A stretch of DNA of 16,305 nucleotides, from positions 1-16,305 of the forward strand of contig JAUHZM010000035.1 of assembly GCA_030426005.1 (NCBI GenBank). Reading direction: 5' to 3'. Under the pieces are notes generated by a model. That model ran no database searches and was not told the origin of the DNA. It saw only the letters and a program-made list of their open reading frames with translations. The DNA is from Gammaproteobacteria bacterium (GTDB taxonomy: Bacteria; Pseudomonadota; Gammaproteobacteria; Arenicellales; Arenicellaceae). The position numbers were made by a program, and so were the translations under genes. The first letter of the stretch is position 1; the number at the start of each line of letters is the position of its first letter. Of this stretch, positions 1 through 6,714 are shown in pieces.

Positions 1-525
1 GAGCCTGCCTTAGTGGCTCTAGAGAAAGAAGCGGCTGAAGCGGAAGTCAAAATGAAACGTGGGACTCCGTGTAGTCGAAATGATTTTCATGATTTTGTTT
101 CGATTCACAGAGAGTTGGGTCGGATCGAGCCGGTTCTAGAACTCTTTAAATATTTTGATGTAGAAGATCCAAAGTTTGCCGCTCAAAACATTGATCTAGC
201 GGGTCCATTTCTTATCAAGGCAGAGGAGTATGCCTTGTATGCGAAGTATCTTGATCCAGAGAAGGATTTCGAGCGAGCCAGAGAGTTCTATGAAATGAAT
301 ACAGAAATGGCCAAAGACCCTAAATATGGTCGTGATTTTCTTGACTATAGTGTGAATAGCTATATTGAGCGTGTAACAACGCTCATCGCTTTGCTTGCCG
401 TGACAGGTAAACAGGAAGTTGCAGCAGAGATAGCAGAGAGGTCGCTGATGGTCATGAATTCAGATAGGCTAAATAAGAGAGTGAAGTCCGCATTAGATGG
501 GGAGGTGCCCAAGCCATGGTTGTAA
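1..525 (+). CDS. 3' end of unrecognised protein gene (partial)
   Basis: The frame is open from the first base, so this is the C-terminal 174 residues of a longer protein. A GTG at 13 is in frame, but nothing indicates that it is the true start. The visible part is soluble, acidic/lysine-rich and predicted largely helical, with alternating hydrophobic and charged residues resembling a helical-repeat or TPR-like tail (for example LGRIEPVLELFKYFDVEDPK and EIAERSLMVMNSDRLNKR). There is no signal peptide or membrane segment in the visible part. It ends with TAA at 523-525 and faces the CadC-like regulator tail to tail, 223 bp away. I do not recognise the family and assign no function. Confidence 0.7.
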   Translation, partial: EPALVALEKEAAEAEVKMKRGTPCSRNDFHDFVSIHRELGRIEPVLELFKYFDVEDPKFAAQNIDLAGPFLIKAEEYALYAKYLDPEKDFERAREFYEMNTEMAKDPKYGRDFLDYSVNSYIERVTTLIALLAVTGKQEVAAEIAERSLMVMNSDRLNKRVKSALDGEVPKPWL

Positions 526-664
526 GAATCTTTTATGACAATCGCGACTGGGGGCAATAGAGATATGGAAACTCACTCAACCCGTAAACGGCTCGCAGTA
601 GAGAGAACTAGATATAGATTCTAATCATACGGATCTTGAAGTAAGACGGATACGACTGAAACGT

Positions 665-691
665 GGCCACCTTGTGAAAAAGTGGGTGTCC
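665..691. repeat. Imperfect inverted repeat in convergent intergenic gap
   Basis: GGCCACC (665-671) and GGTGTCC (685-691) can pair except for one central mismatch, around a 13-base loop. It lies between two convergent genes, where a bidirectional terminator might sit, but there is no T-tract on either side. The GTGGCCACC and GTGGGTGTCC words also recall the GGTGTCC-type terminal repeats of some IS21-family elements. No transposase is present. The function is unknown. Confidence 0.3.
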
Positions 692-748
692 AATGAGTCG
701 GACCTGTTAACGGTATAGGCGCATAAATTTCAGCGCACCGATACTCGG

Positions 749-2641
749 CTACTTTGGTAGCTTTGCGATGGCATCATCGTTAAGACCGATTCTTGTGAGG
801 AGCGCGTCATATCGAGGGTCAAGTTTGATGGGCGCTAGCCGAACATCATTGCGAGTAAATACCAGGCAATTGGAACGATATGCGACCGCCTGGTTGAATA
901 AATCGAAGGCTTTATCGACGTCGTCGAGCAGAATGTAAACCACCGCGGTTTCATAGGGACATTGATACTTGTTACTTGCTTCAGCGTCGTTGAGTAGTGT
1001 TCTCGCGCGTGCCTGATTACCAGCATAGGCGTGTGCTTGTGCCAGTGCCAATAAGGAAAACGGCGTCCCAGACTCAAGCATAACGCCTTTCTCCGCGAGA
1101 CGGATTGCCTCTGGGTGGTTGCCAGAAATCGATTGAGACACGCTCGCGCCGCTATACAGTAGACCGACGTCTGGGTGAAGTCGCAGCATCGTCTCGCTCC
1201 AATCAAGTGCCGCTTGCGTGTCGCCGACCATCGCAAGCGCCCAGTGGCCCCAATCGGCGACCTCGATGTTTAACGGATCCAATTGCTTCGCTCTTTGCAG
1301 GGCAGCATTCACTTGTTCGACCTCCCCGAGGCCTGCATAGTAAAGAGCGAAGCCCAATTCAGTGAGCGCAAGTTTGTCGTCCGCTGCACGGGCAGCGTTG
1401 AGCGTTTGCCAGGCATCATCCCAGCGCCACGCGAATGCGTAAGCGAGACCGAGTGAGGACAACGCTTCGGCTGCGTCGGGGTCTTTGGATAAGGCTTGAT
1501 CTACTGCGGTGATGACTTTAGGCAGTGTTTTACTGGGTTTCTCGAAGTACGTCATGAGTATTCTTAGGGCATCCACACGAGCGACGTACGCACTGAGAAA
1601 GTTATCGTCCAACTGAATAGCTTGGTCGAACAAGTTAATTGCATCAAGCACGGAACTGTGTGTCAGCAAACTTAAGTTTTGTTGGCCTTGGATATAGTAC
1701 TCATAGGCGTGAAGATTTGACGTCGGAAACTGCTGGAGTGCTTTTTTATCAGCACGAGTTAGATAGATTTCTAAAGCGTCGGTCACCGATGATGCAATCG
1801 TGTTTTGTACTGTGAAGAAATTGCTGTCATTTATAGTGGCAAGAAATTTATCGTCCCAAAGTAGGTCGCCTATTGGTACCGTTTCGAGAACCGCATTGAT
1901 CTGGATTTGGTCCTCACCGCGCACATTAACTCTCGCTCTCAAGACGTGTGTGACCTCGGGAAGACGAGCATGAATAAAATCAGACTGATGACTATCATGA
2001 AAGGTGAACGAGGATGACGCCGGAATGGTCTGAATATCTGACACATGACGCAGCTTAATAATCACTTCACGGGTTAGTTGTTCTGCAAAGGGTTGCCAAT
2101 CTTTGACGCTTTCACCTGCGGTCGCGAATGGGATGACCAACACCACGGGTTTGGATTTACGCTCCTGTGCAGAATGTAGTCCCAGTACGGTCAGCATTGC
2201 TAGCAGACCGAGGCTTATCAGGGCGATGGTAATACGGCGTTTTACTTTTGACCTCGTTGTGATAGTTGAATCAACGTTTCGCGGTGCGTCGTTTGTATCT
2301 TCCTGAGCAGTTGAGCTTGTATCGATACGCACCGGAGCAACGAACTGGTATCCACGCCCGCGGATTGTCTTAATCGTTGTTTGCAGATTGCTACGGTCCC
2401 CGAGTACCTTGCGGGCAGTTTTTATGTGGTTGCTCAGTGATGCGTCCACCACTTGCCGACCATCCCATACCTTTTCAAACAACTCCTCACGTGAAACTAA
2501 GCGATCGCGGTGTGCGATCAAGTAGGCAATCAGGTCGAATACCTTAGGCTCAACAGCAATCGGCTGCAATGTGTCGCCGTTGCGATGTAGCAAGGCGAAC
2601 TGCGCGGTATCCAGTTCAAAGTCGTTGAAAAAATACTTCAT
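749..2641 (-). CDS. CadC-like membrane-anchored winged-helix transcriptional regulator with TPR domain
   Basis: A 630-residue one-component regulator. Residues 1-103 form an OmpR/PhoB-type winged helix (Trans_reg_C), with the typical EPKVFDLIAYLIAHRDRLVS and IKTIRGRGYQFVAPV segments. A basic stretch (RSKVKRR, about 130-136) precedes one transmembrane helix at about 137-158. The rest should be periplasmic: a TolB/FlgO-like alpha/beta region (about 165-285, beginning PVVLVIPFATAGE) and then TPR-type helices to the C-terminus (about 310-620, with AYEYYIQGQ, LDPLNIEVADW and similar). The architecture matches CadC-like proteins in which a periplasmic domain senses and the cytoplasmic winged helix binds DNA without phosphorylation. 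The start at 2641 fits the winged-helix N-terminus exactly. It diverges from the hydroxylase gene, and a 14-bp palindrome lies 19 bp upstream of its start, so autoregulation or control of the neighbour is plausible (inference). The ligand is not deducible. Confidence 0.9.
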   Translation of the reverse strand: MKYFFNDFELDTAQFALLHRNGDTLQPIAVEPKVFDLIAYLIAHRDRLVSREELFEKVWDGRQVVDASLSNHIKTARKVLGDRSNLQTTIKTIRGRGYQFVAPVRIDTSSTAQEDTNDAPRNVDSTITTRSKVKRRITIALISLGLLAMLTVLGLHSAQERKSKPVVLVIPFATAGESVKDWQPFAEQLTREVIIKLRHVSDIQTIPASSSFTFHDSHQSDFIHARLPEVTHVLRARVNVRGEDQIQINAVLETVPIGDLLWDDKFLATINDSNFFTVQNTIASSVTDALEIYLTRADKKALQQFPTSNLHAYEYYIQGQQNLSLLTHSSVLDAINLFDQAIQLDDNFLSAYVARVDALRILMTYFEKPSKTLPKVITAVDQALSKDPDAAEALSSLGLAYAFAWRWDDAWQTLNAARAADDKLALTELGFALYYAGLGEVEQVNAALQRAKQLDPLNIEVADWGHWALAMVGDTQAALDWSETMLRLHPDVGLLYSGASVSQSISGNHPEAIRLAEKGVMLESGTPFSLLALAQAHAYAGNQARARTLLNDAEASNKYQCPYETAVVYILLDDVDKAFDLFNQAVAYRSNCLVFTRNDVRLAPIKLDPRYDALLTRIGLNDDAIAKLPK

Positions 2642-2659
2642 CGAAAGAGCTCAGTGACA

Positions 2660-2673
2660 AGTCAGTGCTGACT
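2660..2673. promoter_or_regulatory. 14-bp perfect palindrome, candidate operator
   Basis: AGTCAG-TG-CTGACT is a perfect inverted repeat in the 185-bp divergent region, ending 18 bp before the regulator's ATG. This is a common place for an autoregulatory operator. No consensus is known to me, so the role is inferred. Confidence 0.35.
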
Positions 2674-2735
2674 ATAACAACGAATGTCTGGGTTGCTATA
2701 TCGAATTCGCCTGCTGGTTATCAAATCGTTATGCA

Positions 2736-2751
2736 ATGGTTACCCTACCAT
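2736..2751. repeat. Inverted repeat in divergent promoter region
   Basis: ATGGT and ACCAT are perfect arms around a 6-base spacer. They lie between the CadC-like regulator and the hydroxylase gene. A further short one (CCATT-AAA-AATGG, 2772-2784) follows. These could be regulator half-sites, but repeats this short also occur by chance. Confidence 0.3.
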
Positions 2752-2826
2752 CATGCAGTACTTGGCGTCTCCCATTAAAAATGGTGACGGTACAAAACGA
2801 CCGCAACTAAACCTTGGAGGAGTCAA

Positions 2827-3591
2827 ATGCCCACACCCATTGAAATCTTATTGGACCCGGTTTCCATTGTCGTTCTACTCATCTACGCAGGATTAATCTT
2901 GGCCGAGTACCTGCTGCCCGGGAATACCTTACCGAAGGTGCCAGGTTGGTTGCCGAGAACCTTGCTAACCTTTGTCAGCTACTTCTTTTTGTCGGCGTAC
3001 CTGCCACTTATCTGGGATGACAAATTAGCTCAATTCCAACTGTTCGATTTGAGTAACTTAGGTGTGTTGCCAAGCACCATTGTGGCGGTACTAGTATTTG
3101 AGTTTTTGATCTACGTTTGGCATCGAAGTATGCACAGCAATCAGTTCCTGTGGCGTATTTTTCATCAGATGCACCACAGTGCCGAGCGCGTAGATACCCT
3201 CGGTGCATTCTATTTCAGCCCAGCCGATATGGTTGGCTTCACCTTGGTCGGAAGTTTGAGCCTGGTTGTTATCGTCGGAATACCAGCGGAGTCCGCGACT
3301 TACTTTTTGTACATCACGATGTTCTTGAGCATTTTTCAGCATACCAATGTACGCACGCCGCGCTGGTTAGGGTATTTGATCCAGCGTCCAGAGAGTCATA
3401 GTCTGCATCATCAAAAAGGCGTTCATCGATTCAATTATTCGGACTTGCCGCTGTTTGACATCTTATTCGGCACCTTTAAGAACCCGGACGAATTTGCAAG
3501 TGAAACCGGGTTTTACTTAGGCGCATCTGCTCGCGTTGGTGACATGTTGATTGGTAAAGATGTCTCAGAACGTAGGCGCCACTCAAAATAG
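2827..3591 (+). CDS. Sterol desaturase / fatty acid hydroxylase family membrane enzyme
   Basis: 254 residues, membrane-bound di-iron oxygenase superfamily (FA_hydroxylase). Hydrophobic helices lie at about 12-30, 45-62, 79-97 and 137-170. The eight-histidine-type iron ligand clusters are present: HRSMH at 99-103, HQMHH at 113-117, QHTN with His172, and HSLHH at 191-195 followed by His200. The RFNYSDLPLFDILFGTF segment after the last cluster is typical of the family. Such enzymes use O2 to hydroxylate or desaturate lipid substrates at the cytoplasmic face of the inner membrane; the substrate here cannot be read from sequence. The start is well supported by GGAGG at 2816-2820, six bases before ATG. 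It is transcribed divergently from the CadC-like regulator, which may control it (inference). Confidence 0.92.
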   Translation: MPTPIEILLDPVSIVVLLIYAGLILAEYLLPGNTLPKVPGWLPRTLLTFVSYFFLSAYLPLIWDDKLAQFQLFDLSNLGVLPSTIVAVLVFEFLIYVWHRSMHSNQFLWRIFHQMHHSAERVDTLGAFYFSPADMVGFTLVGSLSLVVIVGIPAESATYFLYITMFLSIFQHTNVRTPRWLGYLIQRPESHSLHHQKGVHRFNYSDLPLFDILFGTFKNPDEFASETGFYLGASARVGDMLIGKDVSERRRHSK

Positions 3592-3731
3592 ATAAGGAAG
3601 AGTTCGAGCACCGTCTTGAAGAAGGCTATCCATTGCTAGCTTAGAGTTTATGCGCTGGACTAGACTTTTAGATAGTGGACACTTGTTTAACGGTCGCGAT
3701 ACGTTTAGGCCTAGAGTCAAAACAGTCCATC

Positions 3732-3735
3732 GGAG
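3732..3735 (+). promoter_or_regulatory. Ribosome binding site that fixes the GTG start at 3744
   Basis: GGAG sits eight bases before GTG 3744. A longer frame is open from 3675, but the ATG there has no comparable site, and starting there would bury the signal peptide behind 23 extra residues. Confidence 0.6.
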
Positions 3736-3743
3736 CTTTAATC

Positions 3744-4301
3744 GTGACACAGTCCATGCAACGCGTATTTGCGCATACCAGTACACTGATTATCTCAACA
3801 ATGATTGTTTCTGGCGCAGCGAGCGCGCAAAGTCAAAAAACGGTGATCGTGCCATTATTTGAAGAGGACAAGCAACTCGCTTCGAATCGGCCAGTGCCAG
3901 ACCTACGTTTTGTATTTGAATTCACGTATTCAAGCTTTCTGCCTGCGGGTCAGGCGGCCACGGATACACTTACAAATCTACAATGGCAGCGCCAGGACGA
4001 CGGCGTTAAGCGGACTTGGCGTGCAGCACTGGATTATTGCCAGTCGCTACAGATTGCCAACCAATTCGATTGGCGACTTCCAACCCGAAAAGAGCTCTTG
4101 TCGATCGTGAGTTTTGGGAATAACGGTCTGGCAACGCATCCGGCTATTTTTACTGGCGTTAAAAGTGACTGGTATTGGACGCAAACCAAGAATGGGGATT
4201 GGGCACTCAATGCCTGGGCGGTGTCGTTTGCTGAAGGTGCCATGGAAATTCGACCGATTGATGCCGGTGGTTTTGAGTCCTACGTGCGTTGCGTGCGTTA
4301 A
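3744..4301 (+). CDS. Exported DUF1566 (Lcl_C-type) protein, long form 1
   Basis: 185 residues from GTG 3744. The signal peptide spans about 1-28 (hydrophobic TSTLIISTMIVSGAASA, cleavage before QSQ). A linker of about 45 residues follows, then one DUF1566/Lcl_C domain: NLQWQR near 79, the YCQSL helix with Cys99, the WRLPTRKELLSIVSF signature at 110-124, a YW at 134-135, and the terminal VRCVR with Cys183. The two cysteines are placed as in the other three members and probably form a disulfide after export (inference). DUF1566 is the domain found at the C-terminus of the Legionella collagen-like adhesin Lcl; its biochemical role is not generally settled. First gene of a four-gene array, 25 bp before the next. 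Secreted or periplasmic/outer-surface location is predicted. Confidence 0.85.
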   Translation: MTQSMQRVFAHTSTLIISTMIVSGAASAQSQKTVIVPLFEEDKQLASNRPVPDLRFVFEFTYSSFLPAGQAATDTLTNLQWQRQDDGVKRTWRAALDYCQSLQIANQFDWRLPTRKELLSIVSFGNNGLATHPAIFTGVKSDWYWTQTKNGDWALNAWAVSFAEGAMEIRPIDAGGFESYVRCVR

Positions 4302-4326
4302 AAGACATTACTTATGAGGGATAGAA

Positions 4327-4788
4327 ATGGGTTCTCAATTTAAATTACTGTTGTTCGGCGCACTCTTGTTGCCGGGAGTATTCTTCGGTGATTCTGTTAC
4401 GGCCAAGGTTGGGTTGGTCGATTTGAATAATGGGGCGGTATTGGATATCACCACGGGATTGGTGTGGCAAAAGAGCAGGAACCCACTATCAGTGGATTGG
4501 AATTCTGCCGTTGAATATTGCAACAATCTAGACCTCGCAGGACACGCCAATTGGCGCTTACCAAGTGTTAAAGAGATCGAGACACTTTACGACGATCGCC
4601 AGATTAGCCCGATTATTGATGTTGGCTTTTTTCCAGATGCGGTTACCGGTCGATATTGGACTGGCACATCCAAGTTCTTGCAGCCGGGCTCGGTCGAAGC
4701 TTGGGTGGTTATCATGAACTATGGATCGACAGAATTAAAGGAGAAGTCCATTGCGAATTACATTGCCAAATGTGTCACTGATAACTAG
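4327..4788 (+). CDS. Exported DUF1566 (Lcl_C-type) protein, short form 1
   Basis: 153 residues. The signal peptide spans about 1-26 (FKLLLFGALLLPGVFF, cleavage near VTA/KVG). The domain starts almost immediately: the LNNGAVLDITTGLVWQK segment corresponds to the family's usual 'DNGdGTVtD..TGLmWq' opening. Then come EYCNNL with Cys65, WRLPSVKEIETL at 76-87, RYWTGT at 109-114, and AKCV with Cys149 at the end. It lacks the extra N-terminal linker of the long forms, and its ISPIIDVGFFPDA loop differs from theirs. GAGGG at 4316-4320 lies six bases before ATG. It ends 46 bp before the next array member and is probably co-transcribed. Confidence 0.87.
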   Translation: MGSQFKLLLFGALLLPGVFFGDSVTAKVGLVDLNNGAVLDITTGLVWQKSRNPLSVDWNSAVEYCNNLDLAGHANWRLPSVKEIETLYDDRQISPIIDVGFFPDAVTGRYWTGTSKFLQPGSVEAWVVIMNYGSTELKEKSIANYIAKCVTDN

Positions 4789-4834
4789 TCGCCATAAATT
4801 GCCTTTGTCGAAAATTACACCAACGAGCATTGCT

Positions 4835-5386
4835 ATGAAGAATATGAAACTCTTTTTCAAATATACAGTCTATGCGGCTGTGATTGGTGTGTGCTTACAG
4901 GCAGTGGTTGCACAGGCCCAACAAACTAAAGTGGCCGTGATCGTGTTGGATGGATCAGAAGTTCGGCCACCTGTGAGTAATCGAGTCGCTCCAGAAGAGA
5001 GATCAGCTGGAGAGTTTACAATCCCGATTTTGAACACTGCTGTGTTTGATCAAAAGACCAAATTATGGTGGCAAAGATCTGACGATGACACTGATCGAAC
5101 CATGCGACAGGCGCGTGATTATTGTGACAGCTTAACACTGAACACATTCAGCGACTGGCGTTTGCCCTCTGCGGAGGAATTACTATCGATTGTGAGTTTC
5201 GATAAGTTCAGCCCGTCGGTCTTAACCGCTGTTTTCATCGGAACAGATAATGCCCCGTATTGGACTGGCACGCAGAATGCAGCGGTCAGTTCAGAAGCCT
5301 GGACCGTGAATTTTTGGACAGGGGCAGTGCTGTTAGCGCATCGCAATGATACTCATCGAGTGCGGTGTGTACGGCGCGGCATTTAA
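4835..5386 (+). CDS. Exported DUF1566 (Lcl_C-type) protein, long form 2
   Basis: 183 residues from ATG 4835. The frame is open back to 4751, inside the previous gene, but only the start at 4835 (or ATG 4844) puts the signal peptide at the N-terminus (FFKYTVYAAVIGVCLQAVVA, cleavage after AQA before QQT). The mature protein has a linker of about 45 residues and then LWWQRSDDD, DYCDSL with Cys97, WRLPSAEELLSIVSF at 108-122, YWTGTQ and RVRCVR with Cys178. The ELLSIVSF block is shared only with long form 1, making these two a subtype. No strong Shine-Dalgarno sequence is visible, only CGAG about 7 bases upstream. Spacing to the next gene is 41 bp. Confidence 0.85.
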   Translation: MKNMKLFFKYTVYAAVIGVCLQAVVAQAQQTKVAVIVLDGSEVRPPVSNRVAPEERSAGEFTIPILNTAVFDQKTKLWWQRSDDDTDRTMRQARDYCDSLTLNTFSDWRLPSAEELLSIVSFDKFSPSVLTAVFIGTDNAPYWTGTQNAAVSSEAWTVNFWTGAVLLAHRNDTHRVRCVRRGI

Positions 5387-5427
5387 AGTAATGACGTAAT
5401 CAATCGGTCTGCGAGGAGTCAACTAAG

Positions 5428-5889
5428 GTGTTTATCAAGATATTGAAAATAGGGATAGGCGTAGGTTTGTGCTTAACGACTTTGGCAGTAACAAATGCGC
5501 AAGATGGGCTGTACGATAATGGAAACAGTACAGTATCGGACTTTCGTACCGGGCTTATGTGGCATCAAAATGCATACACTGCGTTGTTGCCTACTTGGAA
5601 CGGTGCCAATACGCATTGCGTTAACAGTGCGTTAGCAGAACACAACGACTGGCGACTGCCGACTGTGAAAGAATTGAATTCGATCACAGATCGAACCACG
5701 GTTTCACCGGCGATTGATCGGCGGATGTTTCCGGGCACAGCCAATGCACGATTCTGGACAGCCACAGACATTGCGACCGATCCAACGCGAGCATGGGTAG
5801 TTAATTTAGCGACGGCAGAAATAATAGCCGCAGACAAGGGAGATGGTGCGGGGCAGTTCCGCGCACGGTGTGTACGCCAAGAAAATTAG
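5428..5889 (+). CDS. Exported DUF1566 (Lcl_C-type) protein, short form 2
   Basis: 153 residues from GTG 5428, with GAGGAG at 5413-5418 nine bases upstream. The signal peptide spans about 1-24 (ILKIGIGVGLCLTTLAVTNA, cleavage before QDG). The domain opens with LYDNGNSTVSDFRTGLMWHQ, then Cys64, WRLPTVKELNSI at 75-86, a VSPAIDRRMFPG loop, RFWTAT, and RARCVR with Cys148. It has the same length and loop type as short form 1 (ISPIIDVGFFPD against VSPAIDRRMFPG), so the four genes alternate long-short-long-short. It is the last array member, 171 bp before the response regulator gene. Confidence 0.88.
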   Translation: MFIKILKIGIGVGLCLTTLAVTNAQDGLYDNGNSTVSDFRTGLMWHQNAYTALLPTWNGANTHCVNSALAEHNDWRLPTVKELNSITDRTTVSPAIDRRMFPGTANARFWTATDIATDPTRAWVVNLATAEIIAADKGDGAGQFRARCVRQEN

Positions 5890-6060
5890 CGGATGGTCGC
5901 TTGGCGAAGGAGTGCCTAGAAAGTATTTTTCGCTGTGCACGCTTGAAGCCACACTTCCATATCGGCTAGGCTGTATCGTATGGGTGAGTTCACTGCTGTG
6001 TACAAGCAGGGCATACGCTATACCTAGAGTGACTGTGCCGATGGTTGGGAGGAATATTGA

Positions 6061-6714
6061 ATGCAGACGAAAAAATTTCTGATCATCGACGACCATCGCT
6101 TGTTTATGGAGGGCATGCGACACCTGCTCGGTAAGTTAGACAATGTCCAAGTTGATCTTGCCGAGTCAGTGACGGTTGCCTTACACAAACTTGAAGCAGG
6201 TATTCAGTACGACTTGTTATTGCTGGATATCTCGATACCTGAATTAGATGGTTTTACGCTACTCCAGTCGCTCACCGAGCGCGACATGGTAGTGCCAGTG
6301 GTGATGATCTCGGCAAGTTTCGATATTGATGATGTTCGAAAAAGCATCCAGTTGGGTGCGTTAGGGTTTATCCATAAGAACAGTACCGGGCAGGATATGC
6401 TGGCTTCCATTAAGGCGGTCTTGTCGGGTAAGACCGTGATTCCCCCTGAGTTCCACGATCAGCTCGATATTGTGCAAAGTCGCCATGGCGCGCGTCCACA
6501 ATTGGTACCGGTGGCCAATCAGTGTTTGGGGGCACGACAGATAGCGGTTCTGCGATTGATGGCCGATGGTTTGTCGAATCAGCAGATAGCCACGGTGTTA
6601 GCGATCACAGAAGCGACGGTTAAATACCATATAGGCATTTTGTTTAAAGAACTGGGCGTGCGCAGTCGCACTGCCTGCATCAAGCAAGCTCGACTTCAAT
6701 CGCTGCTGGAGTGA
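6061..6714 (+). CDS. NarL/LuxR-family two-component response regulator
   Basis: 217 residues. The receiver domain spans about 4-122 with acidic pair Asp10/Asp11, phosphoacceptor Asp56 (DLLLLDIS), Ser84 (MISAS) and Lys106 (GFIHKN). A linker follows, then a C-terminal LuxR-type helix-turn-helix at about 156-213 (ARQIAVLRLMADGLSNQQIA, then ITEATVKYHI). All catalytic residues are present, so it should be phosphorylated and bind DNA as a dimer. GGGAGGA at 6047-6053 lies seven bases before ATG. Its 3' end overlaps the convergent hybrid histidine kinase by 19 bp. The pairing of a hybrid kinase with an adjacent NarL-type regulator is common, so the kinase is the probable partner. The adjacent DUF1566 genes are candidate targets (inference). 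Confidence 0.93.
   Translation: MQTKKFLIIDDHRLFMEGMRHLLGKLDNVQVDLAESVTVALHKLEAGIQYDLLLLDISIPELDGFTLLQSLTERDMVVPVVMISASFDIDDVRKSIQLGALGFIHKNSTGQDMLASIKAVLSGKTVIPPEFHDQLDIVQSRHGARPQLVPVANQCLGARQIAVLRLMADGLSNQQIATVLAITEATVKYHIGILFKELGVRSRTACIKQARLQSLLE

Noticed and set aside
835..1236. Long opposite-frame or alternate-frame ORFs inside the CadC-like, TesB, transporter and metallopeptidase genes
   Set aside because: They are shadows of well-supported genes, with no ribosome binding sites or recognisable protein motifs.
4751..4834. Longer start for the second long DUF1566 protein
   Set aside because: It would overlap the preceding gene and place 28 residues before a clear signal peptide.
3744..5889. 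Diversity-generating retroelement targets (some target proteins have C-type-lectin-like or DUF1566-type domains)
   Set aside because: No reverse transcriptase gene and no template repeat seen in the window, and no sign of adenine-biased variable codons at the ends of the four genes.
5993..6009. Inverted repeat CTGCT/AGCAG before the response regulator
   Set aside because: Only a 5-bp stem with a 7-base loop and no T-tract; expected by chance in a gap of this size.
5843..6082. Open frame of 79 codons bridging the last DUF1566 gene and the response regulator
   Set aside because: It overlaps both genes in another frame, has no ribosome binding site and no protein-like pattern; the 171-bp gap is better read as a promoter region.
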